Positions 10,476-19,145 of a stretch of DNA of 64,000 nucleotides are shown here, in pieces (position 1 is the stretch's first letter; each line of letters begins with the position of its first letter). The notes beneath the pieces are model-generated. The model saw only the letters and a list, made by a program, of their open reading frames with translations. It searched no databases and was not told the DNA's origin. The position numbers were made by a program, and so were the translations under genes. Origin of the DNA: Sanguibacter keddieii (lineage in GTDB: Bacteria > Actinomycetota > Actinomycetes > Actinomycetales > Actinomycetaceae); assembly GCF_001064145.1 (NCBI RefSeq), contig NZ_JVOJ01000032.1:20927-84926 (forward strand). The letters run 5' to 3'.

Positions 10476-11328
10476 ACTCCGATTGTGCCACCCGCGCCGA
10501 GAGCATGTCCCACTGGGGGGCGTCCTCGACGACGGGGGCTGCCTCACGTCGAGACGTCGCCCACGCGTCGGCGAAGAGCTGAGCCCACTTGGCGTAGGCC
10601 GCCGAATTCGGGTGGAAGAAGTCCGCCGCGTGGTAGGCGAAGGTGTAGGTCGGCAGCGAGTATTCCTGGGTAAGAGAACGCAGGTCGACCAGGTGCGCGT
10701 CGCTGTCGGCAACGGCGGCCGCGATACGGTCGGACATGTCCTGCGCGCGGCTTTCCTGGGGCATGATTCCGAAGGAAGGGATCGTGGAGACGAGGGCGCT
10801 GCCGGGCAGGGCGGCGAGGACGCGACGCAGGCGTTCCTCGAACTGACCGGGTGCCATGTCCTCGGCCATCACGTCGTTGCCGCCGATGGTCAGCGTGACC
10901 AGGTCGGGGCCGTAGGGTCCATCCAGGAGGCCCAGGCCGCGCATCTGCGGGATCTGGGTGAGTTCGACAGACTCGATGGTCGCGCCCGACAGGGAGAGGT
11001 TGAGCAGCAGGACCTCGCGGTCCACCTGGGCGTTGATGGCCGAGGCGAGGCGTGCCGGGTAGGACTCGGTGATGCGCGAGGCTCCCATGCCTTGCACGGA
11101 GGAGTCGCCGAGGGAGACGATCAGGTAGGGACGCTCGCCCTCGGGATGCTCGTCAAGCTGACGCAGGCGATCCAGGGTCGCCAGATTGTGGTCCTCCCAC
11201 GCCTTGCGGTAATCGCCGCGTTGGGCATCCAAGCGCAGGAGGCGTCCAATCGCCAGGCCACCACCGAAGAGGCTCGCGCCGCCGGCTGCTGCGCCCGCTA
11301 CCTGCCATGCTCGTTTGCTGATCCCCAT
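10465..11328 (-). CDS. SGNH/GDSL-type hydrolase
   Basis: A 287-residue SGNH-family esterase/lipase. An N-terminal hydrophobic segment (VAGAAAGGASLFGGGLAIGRLL) may be an uncleaved anchor or signal. Block I is SLGDSSVQGMG (nucleophile Ser), block III is LVTLTIGGNDVMAED, and block V is the C-terminal DFFHPNSAAYAKWA with Asp and His of the triad. These enzymes remove acyl groups from lipids or glycans; the substrate here cannot be inferred. ATG 11328 has GAAGGA upstream and is preferred over a start 25 codons earlier. Confidence 0.85.
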   Translation of the reverse strand: MGISKRAWQVAGAAAGGASLFGGGLAIGRLLRLDAQRGDYRKAWEDHNLATLDRLRQLDEHPEGERPYLIVSLGDSSVQGMGASRITESYPARLASAINAQVDREVLLLNLSLSGATIESVELTQIPQMRGLGLLDGPYGPDLVTLTIGGNDVMAEDMAPGQFEERLRRVLAALPGSALVSTIPSFGIMPQESRAQDMSDRIAAAVADSDAHLVDLRSLTQEYSLPTYTFAYHAADFFHPNSAAYAKWAQLFADAWATSRREAAPVVEDAPQWDMLSARVAQSEYDD

Positions 11329-11375
11329 CGGAATGTCCTTCCCTCGTGTCTGCTGACCTTCAGTGTAACGAGGCC

Positions 11376-11410
11376 GGGGCCGGTGCTTCAAATGCTGAAG
11401 CACCGGCCCC
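11376..11410 (-). terminator. Hairpin terminator downstream of galK
   Basis: A perfect 15-bp stem (GGGGCCGGTGCTTCA at 11376-11390) with a 5-nt AATGC loop lies 20 nt past the galK stop. No T run follows on the minus strand, so it would be an actinobacterial I-shaped terminator, possibly working in both directions. A GACGAGGCCGGGG-like 13-mer abuts it. Confidence 0.75.
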
Positions 11411-11429
11411 TCGGTTTGTCTCCGATCGC

Positions 11430-12677
11430 TCAGTCCAGGCGTCCGGCGGGAGCTCCCGGGAGGGATCGGATGAAGTGGGGAGGCTCCCAGCCTCGCTCCG
11501 CGTATGCGGCCGCGACGGCTCGCGCCACACCCTCCACGGCATGCGCGTCGACGAGCGCGATCGCGCTGCCGCCGAAGCCGCCGCCCGTCATGCGCGCGCC
11601 ATGCGCGCCAGCGGCGCGCGCAGCCTCCACGGCCACGTCCAGTTCCTCGCAGGAGACCTCGTAGTCGTCGCGCAGCGAGTCGTGCGAATCGTTCAGGAGA
11701 GCGCCCGCGACCGCCAGGCGCGTGCCTTCCAGCGGTCCCTCGTCAAGAAGCTCGATGAAAGCGCGCGTCCGCGCAATTTCGGAGACGACGTGGCGCGTGC
11801 GAGCGGCCAGGCGCTCGCTGCCCAGCGCGGCCGTGGCCTCGTCCAGGTCCTCAACGTCCACGAGCTGGCCCACGCCGAGGATACGCGCTGACTCCTCGCA
11901 GTCCGCGCGACGCGACCCGTACTGGCCGTCCGCCAGAGAATGCTTGGCGCGCGTGTCGATAACGAGAAGCTCCAGTCCGACCGCGCTCAGATCGAAGGGA
12001 ACCTGGCGCGTCGACATGTCGCGGCAGTCGAGGGCCAGCGCATGACCCTCGCGGCAGCGCAGGGACGCCGTCTGGTCCAGGCCGCCCGTGTTCGCGCCCG
12101 CCACCTGATTTTCCGCGGTGCGCGCGGCATCGACGAGCACCTTGCGCCCCTCGTCGTTGGGGGCCTCGATCGTGCCCGCCAGACCGAGGTCGCACACCTC
12201 GTCGAGGGCCACCGCAGTCGCGCACTCGAGCGCGGCGCTCGACGACAGCCCCCCACCCAGGGGCACGCACGACCACAGGGCCGCGTCAAAACCAGGCAGC
12301 GGTCCGTATCCAGCCTGCTCGAGGGCCCACGCGACACCTGCAAGGTAAGCGGTCCAATGGTTCGTCACCTCACCAGGGGTCTCCTTCGGGCCGATCACGT
12401 CGAGATCGAGGACGTCGATCGCCTCGCGCGTCTGCGGCGAAATCAGGCGGATCGTCCGATCCTCGCGAGGCGCCAGCGCCACGTATGCGCGGTGCGGCAG
12501 AGCGATCGGGACGCACGGGCCACCGTTGTAGTCCACGTGCTCGCCGATGATATTGACGCGCCCGGGCGCGCTCCACACGCCCCGAGGCTCGTAGCCAAAC
12601 GCGTCACGAAACAGGTCTGCGGCCTGCGCGGCCCCTTCATCGGGCGTAGCGGCGTCGGCCCACACGAGATCAGTCAC
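11430..12677 (-). CDS. galK: Galactokinase
   Basis: A 415-residue GHMP-family galactokinase that phosphorylates galactose to galactose-1-phosphate, the first step of the Leloir pathway. The galactokinase signature GRVNIIGEHVDYNGG is near residue 43. The ATP-binding PLGGGLSSSAALE loop is central, and GARMTGGGFGGSAIALV is near the C-terminus. The GTG start has AAGGAGG upstream. galT and galE are not in the window and no sugar-specific regulator is adjacent, so control is unknown. Confidence 0.95.
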   Translation of the reverse strand: MTDLVWADAATPDEGAAQAADLFRDAFGYEPRGVWSAPGRVNIIGEHVDYNGGPCVPIALPHRAYVALAPREDRTIRLISPQTREAIDVLDLDVIGPKETPGEVTNHWTAYLAGVAWALEQAGYGPLPGFDAALWSCVPLGGGLSSSAALECATAVALDEVCDLGLAGTIEAPNDEGRKVLVDAARTAENQVAGANTGGLDQTASLRCREGHALALDCRDMSTRQVPFDLSAVGLELLVIDTRAKHSLADGQYGSRRADCEESARILGVGQLVDVEDLDEATAALGSERLAARTRHVVSEIARTRAFIELLDEGPLEGTRLAVAGALLNDSHDSLRDDYEVSCEELDVAVEAARAAGAHGARMTGGGFGGSAIALVDAHAVEGVARAVAAAYAERGWEPPHFIRSLPGAPAGRLD

Positions 12678-12809
12678 AAGATCCTCCTTGGTCTCACTTC
12701 CTCAAGGCTACGTGAACGCCCTCACACCCTTCAAGCGCTACGGCCTCATCGCGCGCGCCCCGACACCCGGTACAGTGGAGCCACCACAACCGCGACACAG
12801 GCAGGCCCC

Positions 12810-13358
12810 ATGTTCCTCCCCCAACGACTTCCCGGCCAGGACTGGCTCGGTGTCGTCGTCGCGATTCCCGAACCGTGGGTCACGCAGCTCACTGACCTGC
12901 GCCTGCGCCTCGGAGACCTGGCAGGATCACGCATCCCCGCGCACATCACGCTGATGCCGCCCACGCCCGTCGCACGCGAAGCGCGCGCCGAAGTCATCGA
13001 CCACCTGCGCTCCATCGCCTCGAGGCACTCCCCTTTCCGCGTCACCCTGTCGGGCACCGATTCCTTCCGCCCCATCTCCAACGTCGCTTTCATGACGCTG
13101 GCCGAAGGTGCTTCCGACTGCACGGACCTCGCCGAGGAGATCCGCTCCGGCCCCCTCGACCACGAGACGCGCTTTCCCTATCACCCTCACGTGACGCTGG
13201 CTCAGGACGTCGACGACATCACCCTGGACATGGCCCTCGACATCGGCGCGACCGTCGAGGCCTCCTGGATCGTTCCGGGTTTCCGCCTGGACCGCATCGA
13301 CCCCTCGGGCATCTACTCCTCAATGGCACTGTTCGACTTCGACGCCTCCGGGCACTGA
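12810..13358 (+). CDS. 2'-5' RNA ligase family (2H phosphoesterase) protein
   Basis: A 182-residue cytoplasmic 2H-superfamily protein. The two catalytic HxT motifs are HITLMPP (near residue 49) and HPHVTLA (near residue 130), the diagnostic pair for 2'-5' RNA ligase/cyclic phosphodiesterase enzymes. They act on 2',3'-cyclic phosphate or 2'-5' linkages; the cellular substrate is unknown. The gene stands alone, divergent from galK. ATG 12810 is the first start giving a family-length protein; its ribosome site (GCAGG) is weak, so the start is moderately sure. Confidence 0.82.
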   Translation: MFLPQRLPGQDWLGVVVAIPEPWVTQLTDLRLRLGDLAGSRIPAHITLMPPTPVAREARAEVIDHLRSIASRHSPFRVTLSGTDSFRPISNVAFMTLAEGASDCTDLAEEIRSGPLDHETRFPYHPHVTLAQDVDDITLDMALDIGATVEASWIVPGFRLDRIDPSGIYSSMALFDFDASGH

Positions 13359-13732
13359 CTTCCTGCCAGACTGTCGCCTGCTCTTTTCACCGCCCGCTTT
13401 CCGCGCGGCAGGATCCCTGTCTGCCCGCTCATCGCCCACTCATCACGCGCTCATCACACGCTGGTGTTCCGGGCGCCGAATGGCCCGGCCGTGGGGCCGG
13501 GCTGCGCCGTGGGCGGCGGCCCGCCCGCGAGCCGTCCGCGCCGCGAGCTTCGCTCGGCGCGTCGGCTCGTTGTCCGGCCAGGCCCCGCCACCGCCCACGG
13601 GCACCGCAGCCAGGCCTTCCGGCCCCTCCGGCGCCCTCCACACCGGCGCTCTCCTTACTGCGAGTAGCCAGCCCAAGCCACACCACAATCTGCAAGCACC
13701 GCCAGGACCCACAGCCCCATCTTCGGGGCATT
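13359..13732. other. GC-rich intergenic stretch, no credible gene
   Basis: No codon-plausible frame is seen on either strand. It contains three CTCATC copies at an exact 11-bp spacing (13428, 13439, 13450) and a very GC-rich, hairpin-prone segment around 13480-13620. Confidence 0.5.
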
Positions 13733-13894
13733 ATCCGGATAGGTTGCGCGCACGCGGATAGGTTATGCACATCCGGATAGGTTATTAAGCTATCCGGATG
13801 ATCGTTACCTATCCGGATATTCGCTTCCTATCCGGATGATCGTTACCTATCCAGATGTTCGCTTCCTATCCGGATATTCGCTTCCTATCCGGAT
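13733..13894. repeat. Inverted array of ATCCGGATAGG units, 19-bp period (3 forward + 6 reverse)
   Basis: Forward units ATCCGGATAGG (one degenerate) start at 13733, 13752 and 13771. The orientation then flips, and reverse units CCTATCCGGAT start at 13789 (first base differs), 13808, 13827, 13846 (one mismatch), 13865 and 13884. Spacing is exactly 19 bp within each arm and 18 bp across the flip. The 8-nt spacers are semi-conserved (TTATGCAC in the left arm; GATCGTTA and ATTCGCTT alternating in the right arm). It lies between the convergent RNA-ligase-like and exonuclease III genes, next to a copy of the 106-bp element. Confidence 0.95.
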
Positions 13895-13926
13895 GCGTAT
13901 TGGCCCCTGGGACAGCCCCACCAATG

Positions 13927-14031
13927 TCGCACGCAATTCCCCCACACCTATTTCAAACCATGAATTCACTTTGTTGGAATTGCAACGTTTCCAGCGATTG
14001 TTGAAACTTCATCCAAACGAATTACGTGCGA
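13927..14031 (+). repeat. 106-bp dispersed element, copy A
   Basis: This 105-bp AT-rich element is bounded by TCGCACGCAATTC on the left and its inverse GAATTACGTGCGA on the right (one mismatch). An internal CAACGTT begins 56 nt from the left end. The same architecture recurs at 37941-38046 and, inverted, at 60322-60428. No reading frame is present. Confidence 0.9.
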
Positions 14032-14084
14032 AATTTTGGAAAACAGTGCCACAGCTCACACAACAGGCCTCCCGCAGACACGAA

Positions 14085-14132
14085 AGGCCGTGGCCACCCC
14101 AGAACCCGATAGTCCCAGGCCAGCCACGGCCT
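14085..14132 (-). terminator. Probable terminator of exonuclease III gene
   Basis: AGGCCGTGGC and GCCACGGCCT form a 10-bp stem with a long 28-nt loop just past the stop codon. The right arm is part of the recurring CACGGCCTCGTCGATGAAA motif. Confidence 0.5.
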
Positions 14133-14145
14133 CGTCGATGAAACG

Positions 14146-14973
14146 TCAGATCTCGTAGGTTACCGAGACCGGCGCATGATCCGAGAAGCGCTCCGCATAC
14201 TCGTCGGCGCGGCCGATCTCGAAGGAACACGCACGCTCACCCAGGGCGGGCGTCGCGTACTGATAGTCAATGCGCCAACCCGCGTTGTTCACGAAGGCCT
14301 GGCCTCGCCACGACCACCACGAGTAGGGGCCCTGCACGTCGCCAGCCAGGTCGCGCACGGTGTCGCGCCACCCTTCCTCCACCCACTGATTGAGGAAAAC
14401 GATCTCCTCGTCGAGGACACCGGCACGCTTGTTGTGGTTCGGCTTCCAGTTCTTAATGTCGGCCTCCGAGCGCACGACGTTGAAGTCGCCACACACGAGC
14501 GAGGAGATACCCCCGGCAGCCTCCTCGGCGAGCAGCTCGGCCATGCGTGCACCGATGCGCGGCAGGTGCGCCATCTTGGCCTCCTGCTTGGGAGTGTCCT
14601 TCTCACCCGAGTGGAAGTATGCGGAAACCACGCGCACGGGAGTCTCGCCGCCCTCGGGACGCACGATGACCTCGAGCCAGCGACCCGAATCCACGTCCGT
14701 CTCGGCGTCGTCGAGAACCAGACGGGGCTCGCCTTCGCGGACCGCTCGCCCACGTCGCACGGCTACGCCCACGCCCGCGCGGCCCTTGATGCGGCAGGGA
14801 ACCCACACGCTGTCCCAGGCCTCGCCCATAATCTCGCGGGAAATCTCCTCGGGCGCGCGCACCTCCTGCATGAGCAGCACATCCGTGTCGGACCCCTCCA
14901 GCCAGTCGAGGAAGCCGCGCTTATGGGCGGCGCGGATGCCGTTCAGGTTCACGGTGGTCACCGTCAGAGTCAT
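14146..14973 (-). CDS. xth: Exodeoxyribonuclease III (AP endonuclease family)
   Basis: A 275-residue Mg-dependent exonuclease III/AP endonuclease for base-excision repair. Motifs in order are TTVNLNGIRAAHKRGFLDWL (metal-ligand Asn), VLLMQEVRAPEE (catalytic Glu), VVSAYFHSG, LVCGDFNVVRSEADIKNW (Asp/Asn), and the C-terminal WRIDYQYATP and FSDHAPVSVTYE (catalytic Asp-His). An AAGGAGAAAACG ribosome site supports the ATG. No regulatory box is evident. It converges on the repeat-rich intergenic region. Confidence 0.94.
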   Translation of the reverse strand: MTLTVTTVNLNGIRAAHKRGFLDWLEGSDTDVLLMQEVRAPEEISREIMGEAWDSVWVPCRIKGRAGVGVAVRRGRAVREGEPRLVLDDAETDVDSGRWLEVIVRPEGGETPVRVVSAYFHSGEKDTPKQEAKMAHLPRIGARMAELLAEEAAGGISSLVCGDFNVVRSEADIKNWKPNHNKRAGVLDEEIVFLNQWVEEGWRDTVRDLAGDVQGPYSWWSWRGQAFVNNAGWRIDYQYATPALGERACSFEIGRADEYAERFSDHAPVSVTYEI

Positions 14974-15101
14974 CGTTTTCTCCTTAACAAGACTTTTCTT
15001 CAGTCTAGATGAACGAGGAGGCGCGGCGAGGAATGGATATCCTCACCGCGCCTCCACAACGTTCGCGCGACCCCCACATGTGCCGAGGCCACGCAGGCCT
15101 G

Positions 15102-16010
15102 TCAGTTCACGCTGATTCCCGCCTGGCGTTCGGCTGCCTCAACGACGTTCGTCACGAGGAGCGCCCGGGTCATCGGCCCAACGCCGCCGGGATTGGGGCT
15201 GAGCCAGCTGGCCACCTCATCCACGCCGTCCGCAACGTCGCCCATCAGACGAGCCTTGCCGTTCTCGCCCTGCACGCGGCTCACGCCAACGTCGAGGACG
15301 ATGGTGCCGGGGGCCACCATGTCGCGAGTGATGATCCCGGCGGATCCCGCCGCCGCCACGATGACGTCCGCACGGCGCACGTGATCAGCCAGGTCGGTCG
15401 TACCCGTGTGGCACACGTCGACCGTCGCGTTCACTTCCTTGCGCATGAGCAGCAGGCCGATCGAGCGGCCCACGGTCACTCCTCGTCCGATGACGCACAC
15501 ATTCTTTCCGGCCAGGTCGATCCCATGGCGTTCCATGAGCTCGATGACCGCGCGCGGCGTGCACGGCAGCGGCGAATCGATGGGACCCGAGCCTCGCAGC
15601 ACGAGGCGTCCGAGGTTCATCGGATGCAGGCCGTCCGCATCCTTCGCGGGGTCGATACGCTCCAGGACGGCGTTCGTATCGATTCCGCGCGGCAGGGGCA
15701 GCTGCACGATGTAGCCCGTGCAGGCAGTGTCCGCGTTGAGCTGATCGATCGCAGCCTCGACCTGCTCCTGCGTCGCGTCGGCGGGCAGGTCCACGCGGAT
15801 GGACTCCGCTCCGATCTCCGCGCAGTCGCGGTGCTTTCCGGCGACGTAGGCGACGGACCCGGGGTCCTCGCCGACGAGGATCGTGCCGAGGCCCGGGACG
15901 ACCCCGGCCTCGCGCAGGCGATCGACGCGCTCCTTCAGCTCCGCCTTAATGGCGGCAGCGGTCGCCTTTCCATCCAGGACCCTCGCGGGGCCCTCCCAGG
16001 GAGCCCTCAC
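15102..16010 (-). CDS. folD: Bifunctional methylene-THF dehydrogenase/methenyl-THF cyclohydrolase
   Basis: A 302-residue FolD interconverting 5,10-methylene-THF and 10-formyl-THF with NADP. The catalytic Tyr-Lys region is [16 protein letters not shown], followed by [37 protein letters not shown], and the Rossmann motif [17 protein letters not shown]. It ends with [14 protein letters not shown]. The GTG start lies 2 nt after the glyA stop, so the genes form a one-carbon operon, both under the ZTP riboswitch upstream of glyA. Confidence 0.95.
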   Translation of the reverse strand: MRAPWEGPARVLDGKATAAAIKAELKERVDRLREAGVVPGLGTILVGEDPGSVAYVAGKHRDCAEIGAESIRVDLPADATQEQVEAAIDQLNADTACTGYIVQLPLPRGIDTNAVLERIDPAKDADGLHPMNLGRLVLRGSGPIDSPLPCTPRAVIELMERHGIDLAGKNVCVIGRGVTVGRSIGLLLMRKEVNATVDVCHTGTTDLADHVRRADVIVAAAGSAGIITRDMVAPGTIVLDVGVSRVQGENGKARLMGDVADGVDEVASWLSPNPGGVGPMTRALLVTNVVEAAERQAGISVN

Positions 16011-16012
16011 GA

Positions 16013-17296
16013 TCAGAGCCCGGCGTACAGCGGGTGCTTGTCCGTCAGCTTCTTGACGCGAGCGCGCAGGGCGTCCACCTCAACATTGCCGCCGGACGCA
16101 CCCTGGGACAGGGTCGTGCCGATAATGTCCGCAACCTCAGCAAAGTCTTCGGCATCGAAGCCGCGAGTCGCGAGGGCGGGGGTGCCGATACGCAGGCCCG
16201 AGGTGACGGCCGGCGGACGCGGGTCGAAGGGGACGGCGTTGCGGTTGACGGTAATGCCGACCTCGTGCAGCAGATCCTCGGCCTGCTGACCGTTGAGCTC
16301 GGAGTCGACCAGGTCAACGAGGACAAGGTGCACGTCGGTGCCACCCGTGACGAGCTTGATGCCAGCATTCTTCGCATCATCAGCGCCCAGGCGCTCAGCG
16401 ATGATCTGGGCACCCTCGAGGGTGCGGCGCTGGCGGTCCTTGAATTCGTCGGTCTGCGCGACCTTCATGGCGATGGCCTTCGCGGCAATCACGTGCATGA
16501 GGGGGCCGCCCTGCTGGCCGGGGAACACGGCAGTGTTGAGCTTCTTGCCCCACTGCTCGCCGCGCGAGGACAGGATCATGCCGGAACGAGGACCACCCAG
16601 GGTCTTGTGGACCGTCGTCGTCACCACGTCGGCGAAGGGGACGGGGTTCGGGTGCAGACCCGCGGCCACGAGGCCGGCGAAGTGAGCCATATCCACCCAG
16701 AGGGCGGCGCCAACCTCGTCCGCAATGTCTCGGAAGGCCTGGAAGTCAAGGTGACGCGGGTAAGCGGACCAGCCGGCGATGATGACGCGCGGATGCTCCG
16801 CAAGGGCAGCCTCACGAACCTTCTCAGGCTCGATGCGCATGGTCTCGCGGTCGACCTCGTAGGCGACGGCACGATAGTTCTTACCCGAGAAGTTCAGGCG
16901 CATGCCGTGGGTCAGGTGACCGCCGTGGGCCAGCGACAGGCCGAGGATCGGGTCGCCGACGTTCGCCATGGCCATGAGCGCGGCGGCGTTGGCCTGCGCG
17001 CCGGCATGGGGCTGAACGTTCACGTAGTCGCCGCCGAAGACCTGCTTCGCACGTTCGATGGCGAGAGACTCTGCGACGTCCACGAACTCGCAGCCACCGT
17101 AGTAGCGGCGACCCGGGTAGCCCTCGGCGTACTTGTTGGTGAGCACCGAGCCCTGCGCCTCGAGGACGGCGCGCGGCACGAAGTTCTCCGAGGCGATCAT
17201 CTCGAGAGTGTCACGCTGGCGACCAAGCTCGGCGTCCAGAACGGCCTGAATCTCAGGATCCAGCTGCGCAAGTGTCATGTCATTGAGGGAATCCAT
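16013..17296 (-). CDS. glyA: Serine hydroxymethyltransferase
   Basis: A 427-residue PLP enzyme converting serine and THF to glycine and methylene-THF. It has [19 protein letters not shown], the [21 protein letters not shown] substrate region, the HGGHLTHG segment, and the PLP-lysine motif [17 protein letters not shown]. Length matches the family. It heads the glyA-folD operon and is preceded by a ZTP (pfl) riboswitch, so expression should rise when ZTP signals 10-formyl-THF shortage. Confidence 0.96.
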   Translation of the reverse strand: MDSLNDMTLAQLDPEIQAVLDAELGRQRDTLEMIASENFVPRAVLEAQGSVLTNKYAEGYPGRRYYGGCEFVDVAESLAIERAKQVFGGDYVNVQPHAGAQANAAALMAMANVGDPILGLSLAHGGHLTHGMRLNFSGKNYRAVAYEVDRETMRIEPEKVREAALAEHPRVIIAGWSAYPRHLDFQAFRDIADEVGAALWVDMAHFAGLVAAGLHPNPVPFADVVTTTVHKTLGGPRSGMILSSRGEQWGKKLNTAVFPGQQGGPLMHVIAAKAIAMKVAQTDEFKDRQRRTLEGAQIIAERLGADDAKNAGIKLVTGGTDVHLVLVDLVDSELNGQQAEDLLHEVGITVNRNAVPFDPRPPAVTSGLRIGTPALATRGFDAEDFAEVADIIGTTLSQGASGGNVEVDALRARVKKLTDKHPLYAGL

Positions 17297-17340
17297 GGGG
17301 TTCTCCTATTGATCATCCGATGATGGTTGGCAGTGGCCTC

Positions 17341-17412
17341 TAGCCCAGGCGGGCGGCTATCGATGCCGACGCGTCGCTCCCCGGTGGTGGCCCACCTGTT
17401 CGCCAGTCACGA
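17341..17412 (-). promoter_or_regulatory. ZTP (pfl) riboswitch upstream of glyA-folD
   Basis: On the minus strand the leader reads CGTGACTGGCGAACAGGTGG, then GGCCACCACCGGGGAGCGA, a variable hairpin, and GCCGCCCGCCTGGGC. These are the conserved blocks of the pfl motif, which binds ZTP/ZMP and often precedes glyA, folD and pur genes in actinobacteria. It sits about 45 nt upstream of the glyA start. Recognition is by eye. Confidence 0.85.
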
Positions 17413-17553
17413 CACGATTACCAGTCTATCGCTCGGCAGTTTTCCGCGCATTCTGCCAAGGTGTCAGCAAGCTACCAGCTGGTCATGCAGCGTTCAGATC
17501 TGACGTGCACAACTCGTCAGGTGTACGAAATCACAGCGTTTTTTCGCTTGTAC

Positions 17554-17604
17554 TTAACCCTTTGGTTAGCAACCAAGCTAACCATATGGATAGACTAGGG
17601 TTAA
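17554..17604. promoter_or_regulatory. Nested inverted repeats upstream of the sugar transferase gene
   Basis: TGGTTAGC-AACCAA-GCTAACCA (17563-17584) is a perfect 8-bp inverted repeat. It is nested within TTAACCC (17554) and GGGTTAA (17598). The AT-rich setting 130-180 nt before the ATG suggests a regulator-binding region. No regulator can be named. Confidence 0.5.
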
Positions 17605-17635
17605 CACCTAACGGTGACTGAGTTGCGCGAGGGAC

Positions 17636-17650
17636 ATTTACCCAGTAAAT
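17636..17650. promoter_or_regulatory. ATTTAC-CCA-GTAAAT palindrome
   Basis: A perfect 6-bp inverted repeat with a 3-nt centre, 80 nt before the sugar transferase ATG. It resembles the TTACCCACTAAAT repeat in front of the TagD-like operon at 35825, hinting at shared control of the two glycan units. Confidence 0.45.
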
Positions 17651-17729
17651 CTCCCAGTCCAGAGCGGTTTTCCCGCCTCTAACCGACATGCAGCATTTGA
17701 GTTTGATGAAGTAGAAGGAAGACGCACAG

Positions 17730-18425
17730 ATGACAACCTTGACGAAGCCCACCGCACGAGCCGCATCCACGGCTCTCGCATTCGAGCACGCGTCGGATCT
17801 TGCCGCCTCCGCCGACAACGCCATCAAGCGCATGTGCGACATTTTCGCGGCTCTTTTCGGCATTATCCTGCTGACTCCGCTGTGGATCATCGTCGCCGCG
17901 ATGGTGCGCCTGAACGACGGCGGCCCCGCTTTCTTCACTCAGGAACGCGTCGGTCTCAACGGCAAGACTTTTACCATGTTTAAGTTCCGCACCATGCGCG
18001 TGGACGCCGAAGATCTCAAGGCCTCCCTCATGAAGGCGAACGAGGCCGACTCCTCGGCCGGAAATTCGATCATGTTCAAAATGGCCAACGATCCGCGCAT
18101 CACGCGCATCGGAGCCTTCCTGCGCAAGACGTCGATCGACGAGCTGCCCCAGCTGTTCAACGTCCTGCGTGGCGACATGTCCCTCGTGGGCCCGCGACCC
18201 CCGCTCCCCAGCGAGGTCGCTCAGTACGAACCCCGCGTGATGGGCAAGTTCGCAGTCCGACCCGGCATCACCGGCCTCTGGCAGATCTCCGGCCGCTCGA
18301 ACCTCTCCTGGGATGAGACCGTCCACCTGGACCTCTCCTACGCCCAGCACCGCTCCCTCACCCTTGACGCGTGGATCATGCTCCAGACTGTTCCCGCGCT
18401 CCTGCGTCACGAGGGCGCCTACTAA
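17730..18425 (+). CDS. Polyprenyl-phosphate sugar-1-phosphate transferase (WbaP/RfbP-like)
   Basis: A 231-residue monotopic phosphoglycosyl transferase that loads the first sugar-phosphate onto undecaprenyl phosphate, starting glycan repeat-unit synthesis at the membrane. One hydrophobic re-entrant helix (IFAALFGIILLTPLWIIVAAMV) is followed by the catalytic domain: FTQERVGLNGKTFTMFKFRT, then TSIDELPQLFNVLRGDMSLVGPRPP, and the closing RPGITGLWQISGR. The length fits the short single-domain class. It is the only such enzyme in the window, so it probably serves the 27-36 kb glycan genes although it is transcribed separately. Confidence 0.93.
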   Translation: MTTLTKPTARAASTALAFEHASDLAASADNAIKRMCDIFAALFGIILLTPLWIIVAAMVRLNDGGPAFFTQERVGLNGKTFTMFKFRTMRVDAEDLKASLMKANEADSSAGNSIMFKMANDPRITRIGAFLRKTSIDELPQLFNVLRGDMSLVGPRPPLPSEVAQYEPRVMGKFAVRPGITGLWQISGRSNLSWDETVHLDLSYAQHRSLTLDAWIMLQTVPALLRHEGAY

Positions 18426-18450
18426 GTCTTTGCTTTCTGTGTGTGATTGG

Positions 18451-18482
18451 GTGTGGCCCGAGCCGATCGGCTCGGGCCACAC
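18451..18482 (+). terminator. Terminator of the sugar transferase gene
   Basis: A 32-bp perfect palindrome (half-site GTGTGGCCCGAGCCGA) begins 25 nt after the stop and is followed by CTTTACTTTC. Confidence 0.85.
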
Positions 18483-19002
18483 CTTTACTTTCAACGCGCG
18501 CCAAGCTCTCAACAGCCCAGCAGGACGCGAACAACGGCGTACACGCACACCCCTCGCGCATTATGAGATCGAGCCGTCAAACAACCATCTCTCGATAGCG
18601 ATTGATTCACATTGCACAGCAGTATTCACACAATGAGCAGTTGATAAGTCCCGCGAGAGTTTGACACCCACACATAGGAACGCCCTTCAGCTCCCGCATC
18701 ACAGGGAACCGTCACACCCACATAATGTTTTGTGCGGGCCACGCCATTCACTGCATAACCCTTTTCGAGCATCCATCTCGAAGCGTTTCGAGGCACGTTC
18801 AGCGCCGCTCACTCCCCTGTCGTCACACCCATTGTCGCCTCCAAAAGACGACCACTCCTCATGTACGAAAGAGGGGCTGAACTGCCGCTTTCCGTCTTCG
18901 TGCAGCACCTGTCGGCGGCCACACTCCGAGACACAGGACCGACCGATATCAGCCATGCAATCGGCATGCCTCGCCCACACGCCGGGAGGATGCGTCATGA
19001 CG
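18483..19002. other. Intergenic stretch with no credible gene
   Basis: No codon-plausible frame is visible. The only structure noted is a GACACCCA/TCACACCCA motif repeated three times (near 18662, 18710 and 18823). Confidence 0.45.
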
Positions 19003-19049
19003 ATGCGGATAGGTTATGACGATATGGATAGGACAATGACCTATCCAGA
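19003..19049. repeat. Small inverted array of ATCCGGATAGG-type units (2 forward + 1 reverse)
   Basis: Degenerate forward units begin at 19003 (ATGCGGATAGG) and 19022 (ATATGGATAGG), 19 bp apart. One reverse unit CCTATCCAGA begins at 19040. The 18-bp junction equals that of the arrays at 13.7 and 55.1 kb. It lies between the convergent sugar transferase and WecG-like genes. Confidence 0.85.
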
Positions 19050-19145
19050 ACAGCCCGTTGCAAGCGCCTGGAGCGCACGTCGGCATATGCGAGCCCAGGC
19101 CGCATTCGTGGACGCTGGCAGCCGTCACCCCCCATCACAGAACAC

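Noticed and set aside
13733-13894. CRISPR array
   Set aside because: Units are 11 bp with 8-nt semi-conserved spacers and flip orientation; no 24-37-bp repeats, unique spacers or cas genes occur in the window.
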